Of a stretch of DNA of 64,000 bases, positions 37,101 through 48,967 are shown in pieces. The DNA is from Haematobia irritans. Its lineage: Eukaryota; Arthropoda; Insecta; Diptera; Muscidae. The translations under genes were made by a program, and so were the position numbers. The first letter of the stretch is position 1; each line of letters begins with the position of its first letter. The notes under the pieces are model-generated. The model saw only the letters and a program-made list of their open reading frames with translations. It ran no database searches and had not been told where the DNA came from. The stretch lies in the NCBI RefSeq assembly GCF_050003625.1, contig NC_134399.1:224868975-224932974 (forward strand). The letters are read 5' to 3'.

Positions 37101-37540
37101 AAAACTACACTGAAAAAACAGTGAACCCACAAGAAAATTTTAAATAATTTTAGAAAAAATAGATTAATTTTAAAAAATTTTAACTAAACTGTATCAAAAA
37201 CACAAATTTCACTCCGATTTTGGTATTGATTCCGAGCCAAAGATGCGGCTTCTTTAAAATAAAGAAATTTTTTAGTGACCTAAATATCTGGCTTTCAATC
37301 TAGGACCAATAAAATTAAAATTAGGATACAGATCTTTTTTATTAAATTTTCATTCTCTTTACCCGGTTTATTAATAAAGGTACTCACGTACAATCAAATG
37401 CCAGTTTAAAATCCGAATTATAACGTATACTTCAAAGTAAAAAATGTTTTCTTAATTCCAAAAAAAAAAACTTTAAACCAAAGATGGCAAATTCTCAAAA
37501 TAAGTCTTAGCCTATATTTGAAGCGTTTTTATCTTAAATC
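37101..37540. repeat. MITE-derived AT-rich sequence
   Basis: It carries CACTGAAAAAACAGTG-like and GATTCCGAGCCAAAGA words shared with 38340, 42440, 58035 and 59085 (family H MITEs). No gene is seen. Confidence 0.45.
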
Positions 37541-37544
37541 TTAA

Positions 37545-37928
37545 CCCTTTCACTACTGATGTCCACTTAGAAGGACATTCGAAAAAGACACAAAATTCTA
37601 TTTTCCCACTTAGTTTCGATTTATTTCTAGTTGTTATTTTAAAGTAGAGGCTTTCATCTAAATAAGCTATAAATATTGGTGAGGTCTAAAATACATTTTT
37701 ATAAACTTCTTTAACAAGAAACGAAAAATACGAAAATTTGAGAAAATTTTTGTACTGTATGTTTCTAGTAAATGGACATTTTGAAAGATATTATAGGCCA
37801 AATAGCGCTTATTTTCGTAAGGCCATTTGGTCAAAATGACAATTTTTGTTCTACATGCTGTTAGTACAAGTAAAAAAAGAAGAAAAATAAACGTTTTTAT
37901 CATTAGGTTTATTTCGGTAGTGAAAGGG
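37545..37928. mobile_element. piggyBac-type MITE in TTAA
   Basis: The 384-bp element has inverted ends CCCTTTCACTAC and GTAGTGAAAGGG and is flanked by TTAA on both sides (37541-37544 and 37929-37932), the diagnostic target of piggyBac transposases. A - strand frame inside is not transposase. Confidence 0.85.
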
Positions 37929-37932
37929 TTAA

Positions 37933-38765
37933 GTTTAAATATTTCAGTTAATTTAAGGACAATTTCTTTAAATCAAAAATTTGTTTCTTTACTTTAAGGA
38001 AAATTAGATTTAGTTCAAACACATGCGACTTGAACAGAGGGACGCAAATTTACAAAATTTGTGTTCTAAATTTAATGAAAAAAAAATTTTTGAAGCAAAG
38101 ATTATAAACTTTATTTTAATTACAATTTCATTATTTTAAAGAAAATTTTCCTTAATATTTTGTAAATTTTGTATCCTAAAATTTAGGTTGCGTAATCTTT
38201 AATATCACGTAAATATTTTTTTCAGTGATTGATCGAAACATAGAATCGGGCACCACTCTTTGAAATCACCACCACTTGTAGTGTCACAATGGACTGGATA
38301 GCCTACAACTGAACAAAAAGCATGCCCGCTTCCAAAGATTTTGTCTTTACACTAATGATTTTGGTATTGATTACGAGCCAAAGAAGCGGAGAATTGAAGT
38401 AAGGATAATTTTAAGACAAAAATATCTTTTAAATTTAAGTTTTGCGTACTTGATTCTAAGTATTCGTTTTTTTTCTGATTTTTCCTCATGTGCTATCGAA
38501 GTCCTTTAGAAACGTGTTTTCAAATTCAGACTCCATTTCAAGTAGAAATTATGCTATGTTTCAAGTAAAAATCGTCTTTAAAATAAAGTTTTGGAAAACA
38601 TTTTCTATTTTTAAAGGCTTGTTCAGATGAAAAAAGGCGACAAATTTAAAGACAATTTCATTGAAGAATTTTTCTGAATTATTAAACGTTTATTCAACTA
38701 AATTTTCTTCAATTTAACCCTTAAATGCACAAGCTCACAGATTCCTCCGAAAAGAATATGTTAAT
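37933..38765. repeat. Family H MITE remnants
   Basis: TCCAAAGATTTTGTCTTTAC and GATTACGAGCCAAAGAAGCG near 38330-38395 match copies at about 42440-42510, 57990-58050 and 59040-59100. The copies differ in length and their ends (CACTGAAAAAAAGC type) are only partly clear. No gene is seen. Confidence 0.5.
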
Positions 38766-39262
38766 ATGGAATATCCCAGCAAAAAAAGAGCTTCCAAAAA
38801 AGTAGTTTGGATCCCCAATCTGTGATCCGGAAGTAGTGCAAACTTGGATCATCTCCAATGAATTTTACACGGGCTTGTCATAGGACGGAAGTACTCCCTT
38901 TTTGGATCCTTTGCATTGCTTTAGAAGTTGTTCTATGGAAGTTAATTTGAATGAATAAATTTACAAAGCGAAAAAAAAATTTTTTTTCAGCCAATTTCAC
39001 TTTTTTTCATCCATATGTTTTATTACACTATTATTTTCCTATTATCTAATTTTTACAATTTGAAAAACTTTTTCGCTCCGACCAGGGATTGAACCTGGGT
39101 TTACTGGCACCATAACAGAACGCCTTAGCACACTCAGCCACAAACGCCATTGTCGAAAGGTCAATTCAAATGTTTGTGATATGATCGTAATACGACACCA
39201 AGGAATAACATTCTAATTGCTTCTGGAGATGTTCTTTATTAGTATGAACGAAAAAATAAGAA
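38766..39262 (-). repeat. Repeat family K, copy 2, with tRNA-like segment
   Basis: It matches 5735-6075. On the - strand, 39149-39073 reads TGGCTGAGTGTGCTAAGGCG (A box of a class II tRNA), an extended variable region, then CAGGTTCAATCCCTGG with a B box. The tRNA-like part is better preserved here than in copy 1. No complete acceptor stem is present. Confidence 0.65.
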
Positions 39263-39341
39263 ACGCAGGTTCAAATCTCACCAGCGGCAATTTTGTTATC
39301 AAATATTTTTCTAAAAAAATATTTTTTTATGTTATGTATCA

Positions 39342-40446
39342 TTTTTATACCCACCACCATAGAATGGTGATGGGGGTATAATAAGTTTGTCATTCCGTTT
39401 GTAACACATCGAAATATCGATTTCCGACTATATAAAGTATCTATATTCTTGATCAGGGAGAAATTCTAAGACGATATAACGATGTCCGTCTGTCTGTTGT
39501 AATCACGCTACAGTCTTCAATAATGAAGCAATCGTGCTGAAATTTTGCACAAACTCGTCTTTTGTCTGCAGGCAGGTCAAGTTCCAAGATGGGCTATATC
39601 GGTCCAGGTTTTTATATAGTCCCCATATAAACCGACCTCCCGATTTGGGGCCTTGGGCTTATAGAAATCGTAGTTTTTATCCAATTTGCCTGAAATTTGA
39701 AATCTAGAGGTATTTTATGACCATAAAGAGGTGTGCCAAAAATTGTTAGTATCGGTCCATATTTTGGTATAGCCCCCATATAGACCGATTTCCCGATTTT
39801 ACTTCTTGGGCTTCTACAATCCTAAGTTTTTATCCTATTTGCCTGAAATTGGAAATCTAGAGGTATTTTCGGGTCATAAAGAGGTGTGCCGAAAACGGTG
39901 AGTATCGGTCCATATTTTAGTATAGCCCCCATAAGAACGATCTCCCGATTTAACTCCTTGGGTTTCTAGAAACCGTAGTTTTTATCTGATTTACCTGAAA
40001 TTGTAAATATTCTGATATTTTAGGCTCACAAAAACGTGTGTCGGATTAAGTTTTTATCGGTCCATTTGATAATGCCTCCATATATACCGACTTCACTTCT
40101 TGACGGTGTAGAAGGCACACTGATCATAAAAATTGCTTGAAACACAATGTAAAATTTCCAGATTTTACTTCCGCAGATTTAAGATTTCAAATTAAGACGT
40201 TATTTTATAATTTTCTTGCACACTTACAAGAGATGTTAATGATTCCTCTAAAACTCAAACAAAAATGGTTCTTATAAATCCAGAATCTGATATAGTCCTC
40301 ATAGGTGAAATCTTTAAATTTATCTTCGGGAAGTGTCCTCAAGTCCTCAAGCCCTCCTGAAATTTCAAAGGAAACCCTAATATTTGGTTCATGGTGGTGG
40401 GTATTTAAGATTCGGCCCGGCCGAACTTAGTGCTGTATATACTTGC
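39342..40446 (-). mobile_element. Family B element, copy B3
   Basis: It is on the - strand with TTTTTATACCCACCACC hairpin end, ATCGAAATATCGATTTCC, a GTCCGTCTGTCTG core, three 153-bp-type units with CCCCCATATAGACCGAT landmarks, and the TTCGGCCCGGCCGAA palindrome and CTGTATATACTTG end. It lacks the 29-bp array. Confidence 0.85.
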
Positions 40447-40972
40447 TATTTTTTATTTTCGGCATATATTTTCGTATAAATATATTTTTTCCATTAAAAA
40501 TCAACAAAAAATTAAAAATTCTCGTAATTTGCAAAACCTTCTCAAAAGAACTTCCATGGAAGCGAAAAAGTCAAATAGCACAGGTTCAAATCCCAGCGGG
40601 GATCAAATTTATTTTTTATTATTATTATTATTATTTTACTTTTTTATTTATTTTCTATTTTTTTGTTAATTTTTTTATTAGTTTTCTATTATTTTGTAAA
40701 ATTTATTTGTCCAAAATTTGCACATAAAATAGCCTGATTGCGTTCTTTCTAATACTTGTCCACAAGGACTGCATCGAAAATAAAAAAAATCATTGGGGGA
40801 TCCCGCGATGCTCTTTGTGGACTTGTCCAAAAGGACTGCATCGGAAGTTGGAAAAACTCGATGGGGGATTCTGGGATGGGCTTTAAAAGAAATGCTTGTG
40901 CAAAACAACTTCCAATTTTTTTTTGCTGGGATGGGAAATAAAGAACATCTGCATACCACATTTTTTGTTAAA
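40447..40972. repeat. Low-complexity and repeated AT-rich sequence
   Basis: CTCGTAATTTGCAAAACCTT and GGAAGTTGGAAAAACTCGAT followed by GGGGGATTCTGGGATG resemble 8145-8310 next to copy A2. AGGTTCAAATCCCAGC at 40582 is B-box-like. No gene is seen. Confidence 0.45.
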
Positions 40973-41832
40973 AACAAGTAAGCTATATCTAAATCTGAAC
41001 CGATTTCAACCAAATTTGGCACACATACCTACAATACTAATTTTACTCCCAGTGCAAAATTTTAACTAAATCGGAGTTAAAAATTGGCCTCTGTGGTCAT
41101 ATGAGTGTAAATCGAGCGAAAGCTATATATGGGAGCTATATCTAAATCTGAACCGATTTCAACCAAATTTGGCACGCATAGCTACAATGCTAATTCTACT
41201 CCCTGTGCAAAATTTCAGTTAAATCGGACTAAAAGATTGGTCATTGTGTTCATATGAGTGTAAATCCGGCGAACGATATATATGGGAGCTATATCTAAAT
41301 CTGAACCGATTTCAATAAAATTTGGCACACTTGACTACACTACTAATTGTACTCCTAGTGCAAAATTTCAACCAGATTGGGGTAAAACTCTGGCTTCTGG
41401 GGTCATATAAGTCCATTTCGGGCGAAAGGTATATATGGGAGCTATATCTAAATCTGAACCGATTTCAATAAAATTTGGCACACTTGAATTTTAAGCAAAT
41501 TAGGGTAAAACTCTGGCTTCTGGGGCCATATAAGTCCATATCGGGCGAAATATATATATGGGAGCTATATCTAAATCTGAACCGATTTCTTCCAAAATCA
41601 ATACGGTTCTATTCTGAGCCAAAACACATACTTGTGCCAAATTTTAAGTCGATTGGGTCGCAGACTTTGTTTACAAAAGTGTGTTCACGGACAGACGGAC
41701 ATGGCTATATCGACTCAGGAGCCCACCCTGAGCAAAGACACCATGTGTCTATCTCGTCTCCTTCTGGGTGTTGCAAACATATGTACTTGCTTATAATACC
41801 CTGTTCCACAGTGTGGCACAGGGTACAAAAAA
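40973..41832 (+). mobile_element. Family D element, copy D2
   Basis: The AACAAGTA start passes directly into D units; the CG-rich 5' part is missing. The ATGGGAGCTATAT landmark lies at 41129, 41282, 41435 and 41558 (153, 153, then 123 bp in a shortened unit). It ends with ACGGACAGACGGACAT and the ATACCCTGTTCCACAGTG hairpin. Confidence 0.8.
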
Positions 41833-43220
41833 TGTATTTGTATTTTTGAAAAAAAAAAAATAGTGGTTGTATCTAAAAAATACGGTGCGAATTAAACTAA
41901 GTTTTTATGTACAAAAAATTTGATTTTAGTAGAGAATAGATATACGCATTTCTCTAAAATAAAGTTATTTTCCTTGTCCAAAAGTCGATAAACTTTTCAA
42001 TGAAGTCGTATTGTCCTTATAATTAAGTGATTTTACTTAAAAATGGGTATCTTAACATGAAAGAAAAAATTTATAGGCTAAGGTCAACTTGACTTTAATA
42101 ATTCAGAAAAATTCTTTAAATTTAATGAAATTGTCTTCAAATTTGTTGTCTTTTTGTATCTTGACTACAAAGCAAAAAATCGTTCAAATATAGGACATGT
42201 TTTTCAAAACTTTATTTTAAAGAAGTTTTTTTACTTCAAACATAGCATAATTTCTACTGGAAGTCGAGTCTTAATTTGGAAAATAAAGTTGTCATTAACT
42301 CGTTTTTAAAGGACTTTGAAAAAAAGCTGAGAAAGCGAAAAATTAAAATTTGCTTCCTAGAAGCAAGTACACAGAACCTAAATTTAAAAGAGAATTTCGT
42401 TTTAAAAAGTATCCTTACTTGTATTCTCCGCTTCTTTGGCTCGGAATCAATACCACATTTTTTAAAGTAAAGACAAAATCTTTGGAAACGAGTATGCTTT
42501 TTTTCAGTGTACTGAGCGAAAATGCACCCCCATATTGCATGTGTGACATTGCCCCATATGCCTTGCTGGCACAGAATAGCGAATCGAATGAATTCCATTT
42601 CTTTACTTCATACACAAGGCAAAAAAATGAAACTGAATGGACTAAGGTATCGATTTGATTGTCCAGTCTGGATGAAATGTAGGCCAGAAATAGAAAAACC
42701 AAATCCAATTGATATTTGCACACGCACAGTACATTTCTTTCTTATTACCACTTATCCCATATTGGCACTAATGAAGCTCTGGATTTCCAGCACATTTAAA
42801 TGAATGTTGAACGAAGGGGAGTTGGGGGCAAAAAACGACCATATGCTGATGATCTTGTACTTTATTTTTATTATCATATATGTAAATGATATGAGCGTGG
42901 ACAGATCACCCAGCTGATGAGAGACAAGCGCTACCAATTCAATAGAGTTATTGGCATGGAGAAAATGGAGAAGAATGTGTTGTGCACCGATGACTTTGAT
43001 TGTCCACGATGACTAGGGAGAAATTGGTTGGTTTTTTTTTCGTATACTTCTTTGTGGAAATGGCTTAGAGCGTTTTTGTCTCAATTCATTGAAGTTCTTT
43101 TGGCCTATTACCACCCAGCATTAGAGGTACTTGAAGTTGCCTGCTTCAATGAAAGCAAATATCCAAATGATATTTACTTTCTTGTCTTTGCAGTACATTT
43201 TGCCAATGTAATTGGAGGAA
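41833..43220. other. Sequence upstream of gene 3, with a family H MITE
   Basis: About 42030-42520 is a family H MITE (ends GAAACGAGTATGCTTTTTTT then CAGTG on the right). The remainder up to 43220 shows no coding sequence and is probably the native upstream region of gene 3. Confidence 0.45.
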
Positions 43221-43223
43221 CGA

Positions 43224-43255
43224 TATAAAAAGACTTGGACTCTGTAGGGACCAGT
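43224..43255 (+). promoter_or_regulatory. Core promoter of block-protein gene 3
   Basis: TATAAAA (43224-43230) is followed 29 bp later by CCAGT (43251-43255), an acceptable initiator. The predicted 5' UTR is about 100 nt. The upstream blocks shared by genes 1 and 2 are not visible here. Confidence 0.65.
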
Positions 43256-43350
43256 ATCAAACTGCGATTTGCAATCAAAGCCTTCAGTGGTAGACGACGA
43301 AACAATTATTGAAAAGTTCTTTTTAATTTGAGTGAAAAGTAGTTTCAATT

Positions 43351-44308
43351 ATGAAGTCTCTCACATTCAGCCTTATCCTGGCAACAGCCATATTGGCTGT
43401 TGTTATTGCTGCTCCCGAACCTGAACCAGCCAAGGGTAAGTTGAAGGTGTTAGTTTACTTCTAGTTCCACAAGTCAATAAAAACTCCATCTTGTTTTTTT
43501 TTTTTTTTTTTTTTGATATTCCATAGCTCCCAGATTCCGTGCTGCCCAAATAATCCAAGACGATACAAATGATGAAGGCATCGCTGTAGTCGATGATAAA
43601 GAAGCCAGCGAGGTCACCGATGGAGCCAACAAGAAGGGTGATGCTTCCAGTGGCCGTCTCTTCATGAAGAAATTCCTTTTATTCAAGAATATGTTTGGCA
43701 GTAATCAGCAACAACCCGTCATTCCCATCATTGTAACAGGAGCAGGAGGTGGCACCACTACCACCACTGGAGGTGTTACTACTGGTACAACACCCACTAC
43801 AACTACCATCACGGAAACTGGTACCATTCCTACAGCCACTGGCACAATCACAACATCGCCCATAACAGGAAGAATCACAGAAAAGAAACCAGCCCAACGC
43901 GTTCAACTCGGCGGCCGCGGTTCTTATGACAATAAGAATGAAGAGGAACAGGAAGAGATGGATGAAGAAGAGGAGGAGGCCGCTATGGTTGATAACCAAG
44001 CCTTGGCTGCTGCCTTAGCCGCGGGTGCTGAAGAGTATGTGGTTACGGATCAAGAAATCGGAGGAACTACCAATGCTGAAAACGGTGCCGCTCGTGTCAA
44101 CTTGAGACGTAGTGGAGCCCAGAGGGGAAAAATTGTCAGTGTTCGTGTGCCAGCCAAATATCGTGGCTACTTCAAAAACGGCCAACGTGTGATCCTCAAT
44201 AATGGCAAACGTGCTGGCGCCAAACGTCGTGTTGTCAAGAAGCGTGTCATCAAGAAGCGTGGCAGGAAAAACAAGAACAAGCGTCGTCGTGGCAAGGGAA
44301 AGCACTAA
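43351..44308 (+). CDS. Secreted Thr-/acidic/Lys-Arg-rich block protein 3 (two exons)
   Basis: The predicted protein has 288 residues, from exons 43351-43435 and 43527-44308. The 91-bp intron has GTAAGT and TTCCATAG ends, an unusually long T tract before the acceptor, and phase 1 like genes 1 and 2. The signal peptide begins MKSLTFSLILATAILAVVIA and probably ends before APEPEPAKG. The mature protein has an acidic N-terminal stretch, RLFMKKFLLFKNMFG, a Thr/Gly/Ile-rich region (about 104-144), an acidic block with Glu runs (about 166-180), an Ala-rich part, and a Lys/Arg tail (about 255-286). It has the same block order and gene structure as genes 1 and 2, with Thr/Gly in place of the Pro block and Lys mixed with Arg. 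I infer a diverged family member. Function is unknown. Confidence 0.85.
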
Positions 44309-44396
44309 ACAACATTTTAGGAGCACAAAATGTGGAATCAATTCTATCGAAACAAAAATTAATTTATTTTTTAACTCTTTGATAAGAACATAGGTC

Positions 44397-44402
44397 AATA
44401 AA
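44397..44402 (+). terminator. Poly(A) signal of block-protein gene 3
   Basis: AATAAA lies about 90 bp after the TAA stop. Confidence 0.65.
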
Positions 44403-44506
44403 AATGAGCTTTGTTGTCCATCAACGATGTCTGAAGAAAAAAAAAAAACACAAGAAAATTCCAGATTTTTATTTGAGTAAGAGCTAAGCTACTAGAAATT
44501 TGAGCT

Positions 44507-45290
44507 ATTCGGGACCTTTAGAGGAGTACTATAAAATAGAAAGGCATCTAGGAAAGATCAGTTACTTATGCTAGACAGAGTGACTGCATTTGGTTGCAAG
44601 CACACTAAAGACGATTTCGATTCAGTAAACGGTAAGTTAGGTTAGTTCCTCCATAATTGTCCTTACGACCAAATGCCACACACTGTGGTTCCAAATCGCT
44701 TTTTTGGAAATAATTCTGCAACTTTTGAACGGATAAAGATATCAACATAATCGGAGGTGGTTTTTTCTAAATTCCCTAGTCGGTCACCTCGGTGGTATTA
44801 ACTTTTATTTAAGCTGACAAATCCGCAATTATGAACCGATTTCGATGATTTTTTCTTTGCTGGATAGAACTTGTAGGTATTCGGGAAATTTATGGTATTC
44901 GGGACATTTAGAGGAGTACTATAAAATAGAAATACTTCTAGGAAAGATCAGTTACTTATGCTAGACAGAGTGACTGCATTTGGTTGCAAGCACACTATAT
45001 ACGATTTCGATTCAGTAAACAGTAAGTTAGGTTACTTCCTCCCTAATTGTCCTTACGACCAAATCCCACACACTGTGGTTCCAAATCGCTTTTTTGGAAA
45101 TAATTCTGCAACTTTTGAACGGATAAAGATATCAACATAATCGGAGGTAGTTTTTTTCTAAATTTGCAAGTTTGTGAATCCCTAGTGGGTCACCTCGGTG
45201 GTATTAAATTTTATTTTAGCTGTCAAATCCGCAATTATAAACCGATTTCGATGATTTTTTCATTGCTGGATAAAGCTTGTAAAGAGCGAG
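44507..45290. repeat. Tandem direct duplication, period about 390 bp
   Basis: Two head-to-tail copies (44507-44896 and 44897-45290) are about 90% alike. Each carries TATAAAA and, 29 bp on, ATCAGTT, then an ATG and a 64-nt frame ending at GTAAGT. Their distal part (CCAAATCGCTTTTTTGGAAA to CCGATTTCGATGATTTTTTC) also occurs inverted at about 48365-48560 inside D-type sequence, so at least that part is interspersed repeat. No convincing product is encoded. Confidence 0.8.
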
Positions 45291-45476
45291 TGCGAATATA
45301 TGAACTGCAATCCCTACAAAATTCTATGAATATAGGAAGAAAAAATTGTGTACCTATGTGCCTTAGATTAAAAGTTGTAAACTCCACAATTTAGAATTTT
45401 AAAAATATGCAGAATTTTGGCAAGTTTTTTTTACGAAAAAGGCACCTACATTCTTTCTGTCATAAAAATTGTTGTA

Positions 45477-45939
45477 ACAGGTTGGCTGATAAGTCCCCGG
45501 CCTGACACATAGATGGCGTCACTAGTATTAAATGCATATTATTTGTATATAGTACCAACCTTCAAATGATTCGTGTCAAAATTTGACGTCTGTAAGTCAA
45601 TTAAATTGTGCGATAGAGCGTCTTTTGTAAAGCAACTTCTGTTATTGTGAAAAAATGGAAAAAAGGGAATTTCGTGTTATGATAAAATACTGTTTTTTTG
45701 AAGGGAAAAAATACGGTGGACGCAAAAACTTGGCTTGATAATGATTTCCCGACTCTGCCCCAGGGAAATCAACAATAATTGATTGGTATGCAAAATTCAC
45801 GCGTGCTGAAATGAGCACGTAGGACGGTGAACGCAGTGGACGCCCGAAAGAGGTGGTTACCGACGAAAACATCAAAAAAATTCACAAAATGATTTTGAAG
45901 GACCGTAAAATGAAGTTGATCGAGATAGCAGAGGCCTTA
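45477..45939 (+). mobile_element. 5' part of an irritans-type (Himar-like) mariner
   Basis: The left end ACAGGTTGGCTGATAAGTCC follows TA (45475-45476) and matches the known ends of irritans-subfamily mariners. ATG at 45655 starts MEKREFRVMIKYCF; the frame then shifts. Later pieces read ERSGRPKEVVTDENIKKIHK and LIEIAEAL. The sequence stops at about 45939, exactly where copy A7 begins, so the catalytic domain and right end are gone. Confidence 0.85.
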
Positions 45940-47748
45940 AAGTATATATATTCTGGGTCGTGGTGAAATTCTGAGTCGATCTGAGCATGTCCGTCCGTCC
46001 GTCCGTCTGTTGAAATCACGCTAACTACCGAACGAAACAAGCTATCGACTTGAAACTTGGCACAAGTAGTTATTATTGATGTAGGTCGGATGGTATTGCA
46101 AATGGGCCATATCGGTCCACTCTTACGTATAGCCCCCATATAAACGGACCCCCAAATTTGGCTTGCGATTGCTCTAAGAGAAGCAAATTTCATCCGATCC
46201 GGCTGAAATTTGGTACATTGTGTTAGTATATGATTTCTAACAACCGTGCAGAAATTGGTCCACATCGGCCCATAATTATATATAGCCCCCATATAAACCA
46301 ATCCCCAGATTTGACCTCCAGAGCCTCTTAGAGGAGCAAAATTCATCCGATTAGGTTGAAATTTGGTATGTGGTGTTAGTATATGGTATCTAACAACCAT
46401 GCAAGAATTGGTCCATATCGGTTCATAATTATATATAGCCCCCATATAAATCGATCCCCAGATTTGTCCTCCGGAGCCTCTTGGAGGAGCAAAATTCATC
46501 CGACCCGGTTGAAATTTGGAACATGGTGGTAGAATGTGGTATCTAACAAACACGCCAGAAATGGTTCATATCGGTTCATAATTATATATAGCCCCCATAT
46601 AAACCGATCCCCAGAGTTGATCTCCGGAGCCTCTTGGAGGAGCAAAATTCATCCGATCCGGTTGAAATTTGCAACGTGGTGTTAGTATAAGGCCGCTAAT
46701 AACCATGCCAAAATTGGTCCTTATCGGTCTATAGTTATATATAGCCGATCCCCAATCACACAAAAATTGGTCCATATCGGTTCATAATCATGGTTGCCAT
46801 TCGAGCCAAAAATAATCTACCAAAATTTTATTTTTATAGAAAACATTGTGAAAATGTTATTTCTATAGAAAATTTTGTCAAAATTTTATTTCTATAGCAA
46901 ATTTTGTCAAAAACAAAACGAAACGAATGGAAAAAGAAGAGGAGGCACGCTCGAAATAAACCCAGCCAACTGTATTCAAATCGATGATTTGACAGTGGCA
47001 TAGAAAAAGAGATATGTTTGTTTCGAATTAATTTCGGCATAAGCCGGCTATCAATGTAAAACCTTTTTTCGGAAGGTTCAAGTGTGGTTCATTGTTGGAT
47101 TTAATAAACTGCCTGAATTTATTCTGATAATTGGTTGATAGTTTTGCTGCAAGTAGAGGATGCTGATGAGGAATGTGGTAGTTCCGAAACGTGCGTCCAT
47201 CCAACCATCTTGCAGTCTATAGGGCTTTGCCCAAATAAATTTGACAAACATTATTTTCCTCTGTTGGTTAAGCTACACTTGTAGTTTAGTCAATGCATGG
47301 TTTTAAGCTGAGATCCAAAAAACAACAACAATATTTTATTTCTATAGAAAATTTTGTCAAAATGTTATTTCTATAGAAAATTTTGACAAAATTTTATTTC
47401 TATAGAAAATTTTTTCCAAATTTTATTTGTTTGCAAATTTTACTTAAATTTGTTTGCAAATTTTACTTCTATAGAAAATGTTGTCAAAATTTTATTTTGT
47501 AAAAATGTTATTTCTATAGAAACTTTAAACTTAATTATATACGTATATAATCGGCCTTTTTTATGTGGTACTATGTGGTATATATTACGTTGTTAGGAAG
47601 TTTTAAGATACCTTGCCATCGACAAGTGTTACCGCAACCCAAGTAATTCGATTGTGGATGACAGTCTTCATTAGAAGTTTCTACCCAATCCATGGTGGGG
47701 GGTACATAAGCTTCGGCCTGGCCGAACTTACGGCCATATATACTTGTT
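45940..47748 (-). mobile_element. Family A element, copy A7
   Basis: It is on the - strand and begins at GTATATATATTCTGGGTC, so the hairpin end is missing. It has a GTCCGTCC core, about five 153-bp units, a 29-bp array split by a family J insertion (46917-47335), and the palindrome and TATATACTTGTT end at 47748. The junction with the mariner shows one element truncated by, or rearranged with, the other. Confidence 0.85.
46917..47335. mobile_element. Family J retroposon inside the A7 29-bp array
   Basis: It contains AGTGTGGTTCATTGTTGG, GTAGAGGATGCTGATGAGG, TTGCAGTCTATAGGGCTTTG, AGCTACACTTGTAG and TTTTAAGCTGAGATCC, ending ACAACAACAAT. A shorter inverted copy is at 22583-22680. The (GTT)n end suggests a retroposon 3' tail. 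Coding capacity is not evident. Confidence 0.6.
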
Positions 47749-48780
47749 ATTTATGAAACAAAAAAGAAAGCTCTCTAAAATACCTTTCCAACGATATATT
47801 ACACATAGTAAAATGCGCCAACAATTTGCATTAAACCTCACCAAATCAGGTGAAATAGTGCATTTCTGTAAATGTTCGTTTATATGGGGGCTATACCTAA
47901 ATCTGAAACGATTTAAATCAAACTTGGCACACTTGACGATACTATCAAATATACTCCTTGTGCAAAATTTGAAGTAAATCAGGGGAAAATCCAGGCTTCT
48001 GGAGCCATATAAATGCAAATCGGCCGTAAGATATATATGGGGGCTATATCTAAATCTGAGCCGATTTTAACCAAACTCGGCATCCATCCATAGCTGTGCA
48101 AAATTTCAACTAAATCGGAGTGAAAATTGGGTTTCCGTTGGTCATATCAGTTTAAATCGGACAATAGATATATATTTAAATCTGAACCGATTTCCACAAA
48201 ATGTTGCACTCTCACTGTACTACTAATAAAACTTATGCAAAATTTCTAATCTAAATAAAACTCTGGCTTCCGATGTTACTGCATTATGACCCCAGAAGCC
48301 AGAGTTTTATTTAGATTTGCTTGAAATGAACGAGAAGTTTTATTAGTAGTACAGTCAAGTGTGCAAAATTTGGGTTTTACAAGTTCTATCTAGAAAAGAA
48401 AAAAATCATCGAAATCGGTTCATAATTGCGGATTTGACAGCTAAAACAAAATTGTATACCCCCGAAAGAAAGAAAATTATGTTGATATCTTTATCTCTTC
48501 AAAAGTTGCAGAATTATTTCCAAAAAAAAAGCGATTTGGAACCACTGTCATGACAGAGACATTTTTTGCCCAAATCGGAAAAAATATATATGGAAGCTAT
48601 ATGTGAATCTGAACTGATTTCAATCAAATTTAGCAGGCATAGCAACAATGTTACTTCTACTCCCTGTGCAAACTTTAAAATTAATCGGAGTTAAAATTTG
48701 GCCTGTATGGTCATATGAGTGTAAATCAGGCGAAAGCTATATCTAAATCCGAAAGCAAGCATTCATATTTTAAGAAAATT
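47749..48780 (+). repeat. D-type units with an inverted G-type insert (D3)
   Basis: GGGGGCTATATCTAAATCTG, TATGGAAGCTATATG and similar words show degenerate D-family units. About 48365-48560 is the inverted counterpart of the tandem duplication at 44507-45290. A short palindrome with AAGCCAGAGTTTTATTTAGA lies near 48300. No intact ends. Confidence 0.6.
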
Positions 48781-48967
48781 TTTGTACTCACGATAATATA
48801 TATATGTATTTTTTTTTTTTTTCAGTGCACTACAAAAATAAAACCACATTTATTGGTTTAAAATTCAAACTGTGGAGTTGTTTTATTTCTTTTACATATT
48901 TATCCGATTTGTCATTGTAAACAAAGGAATAAATTTTCAAATTACTGAGGTAGTTATGAGGTTAATA

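Noticed and set aside
39073..39149. tRNA-Leu/Ser gene on the - strand
   Set aside because: It lies in a repeat present twice in the window and lacks a full acceptor stem.
42415..42723. 102-codon - strand frame overlapping a family H MITE
   Set aside because: It runs across a MITE boundary with no promoter or splice support and no recognisable domain.
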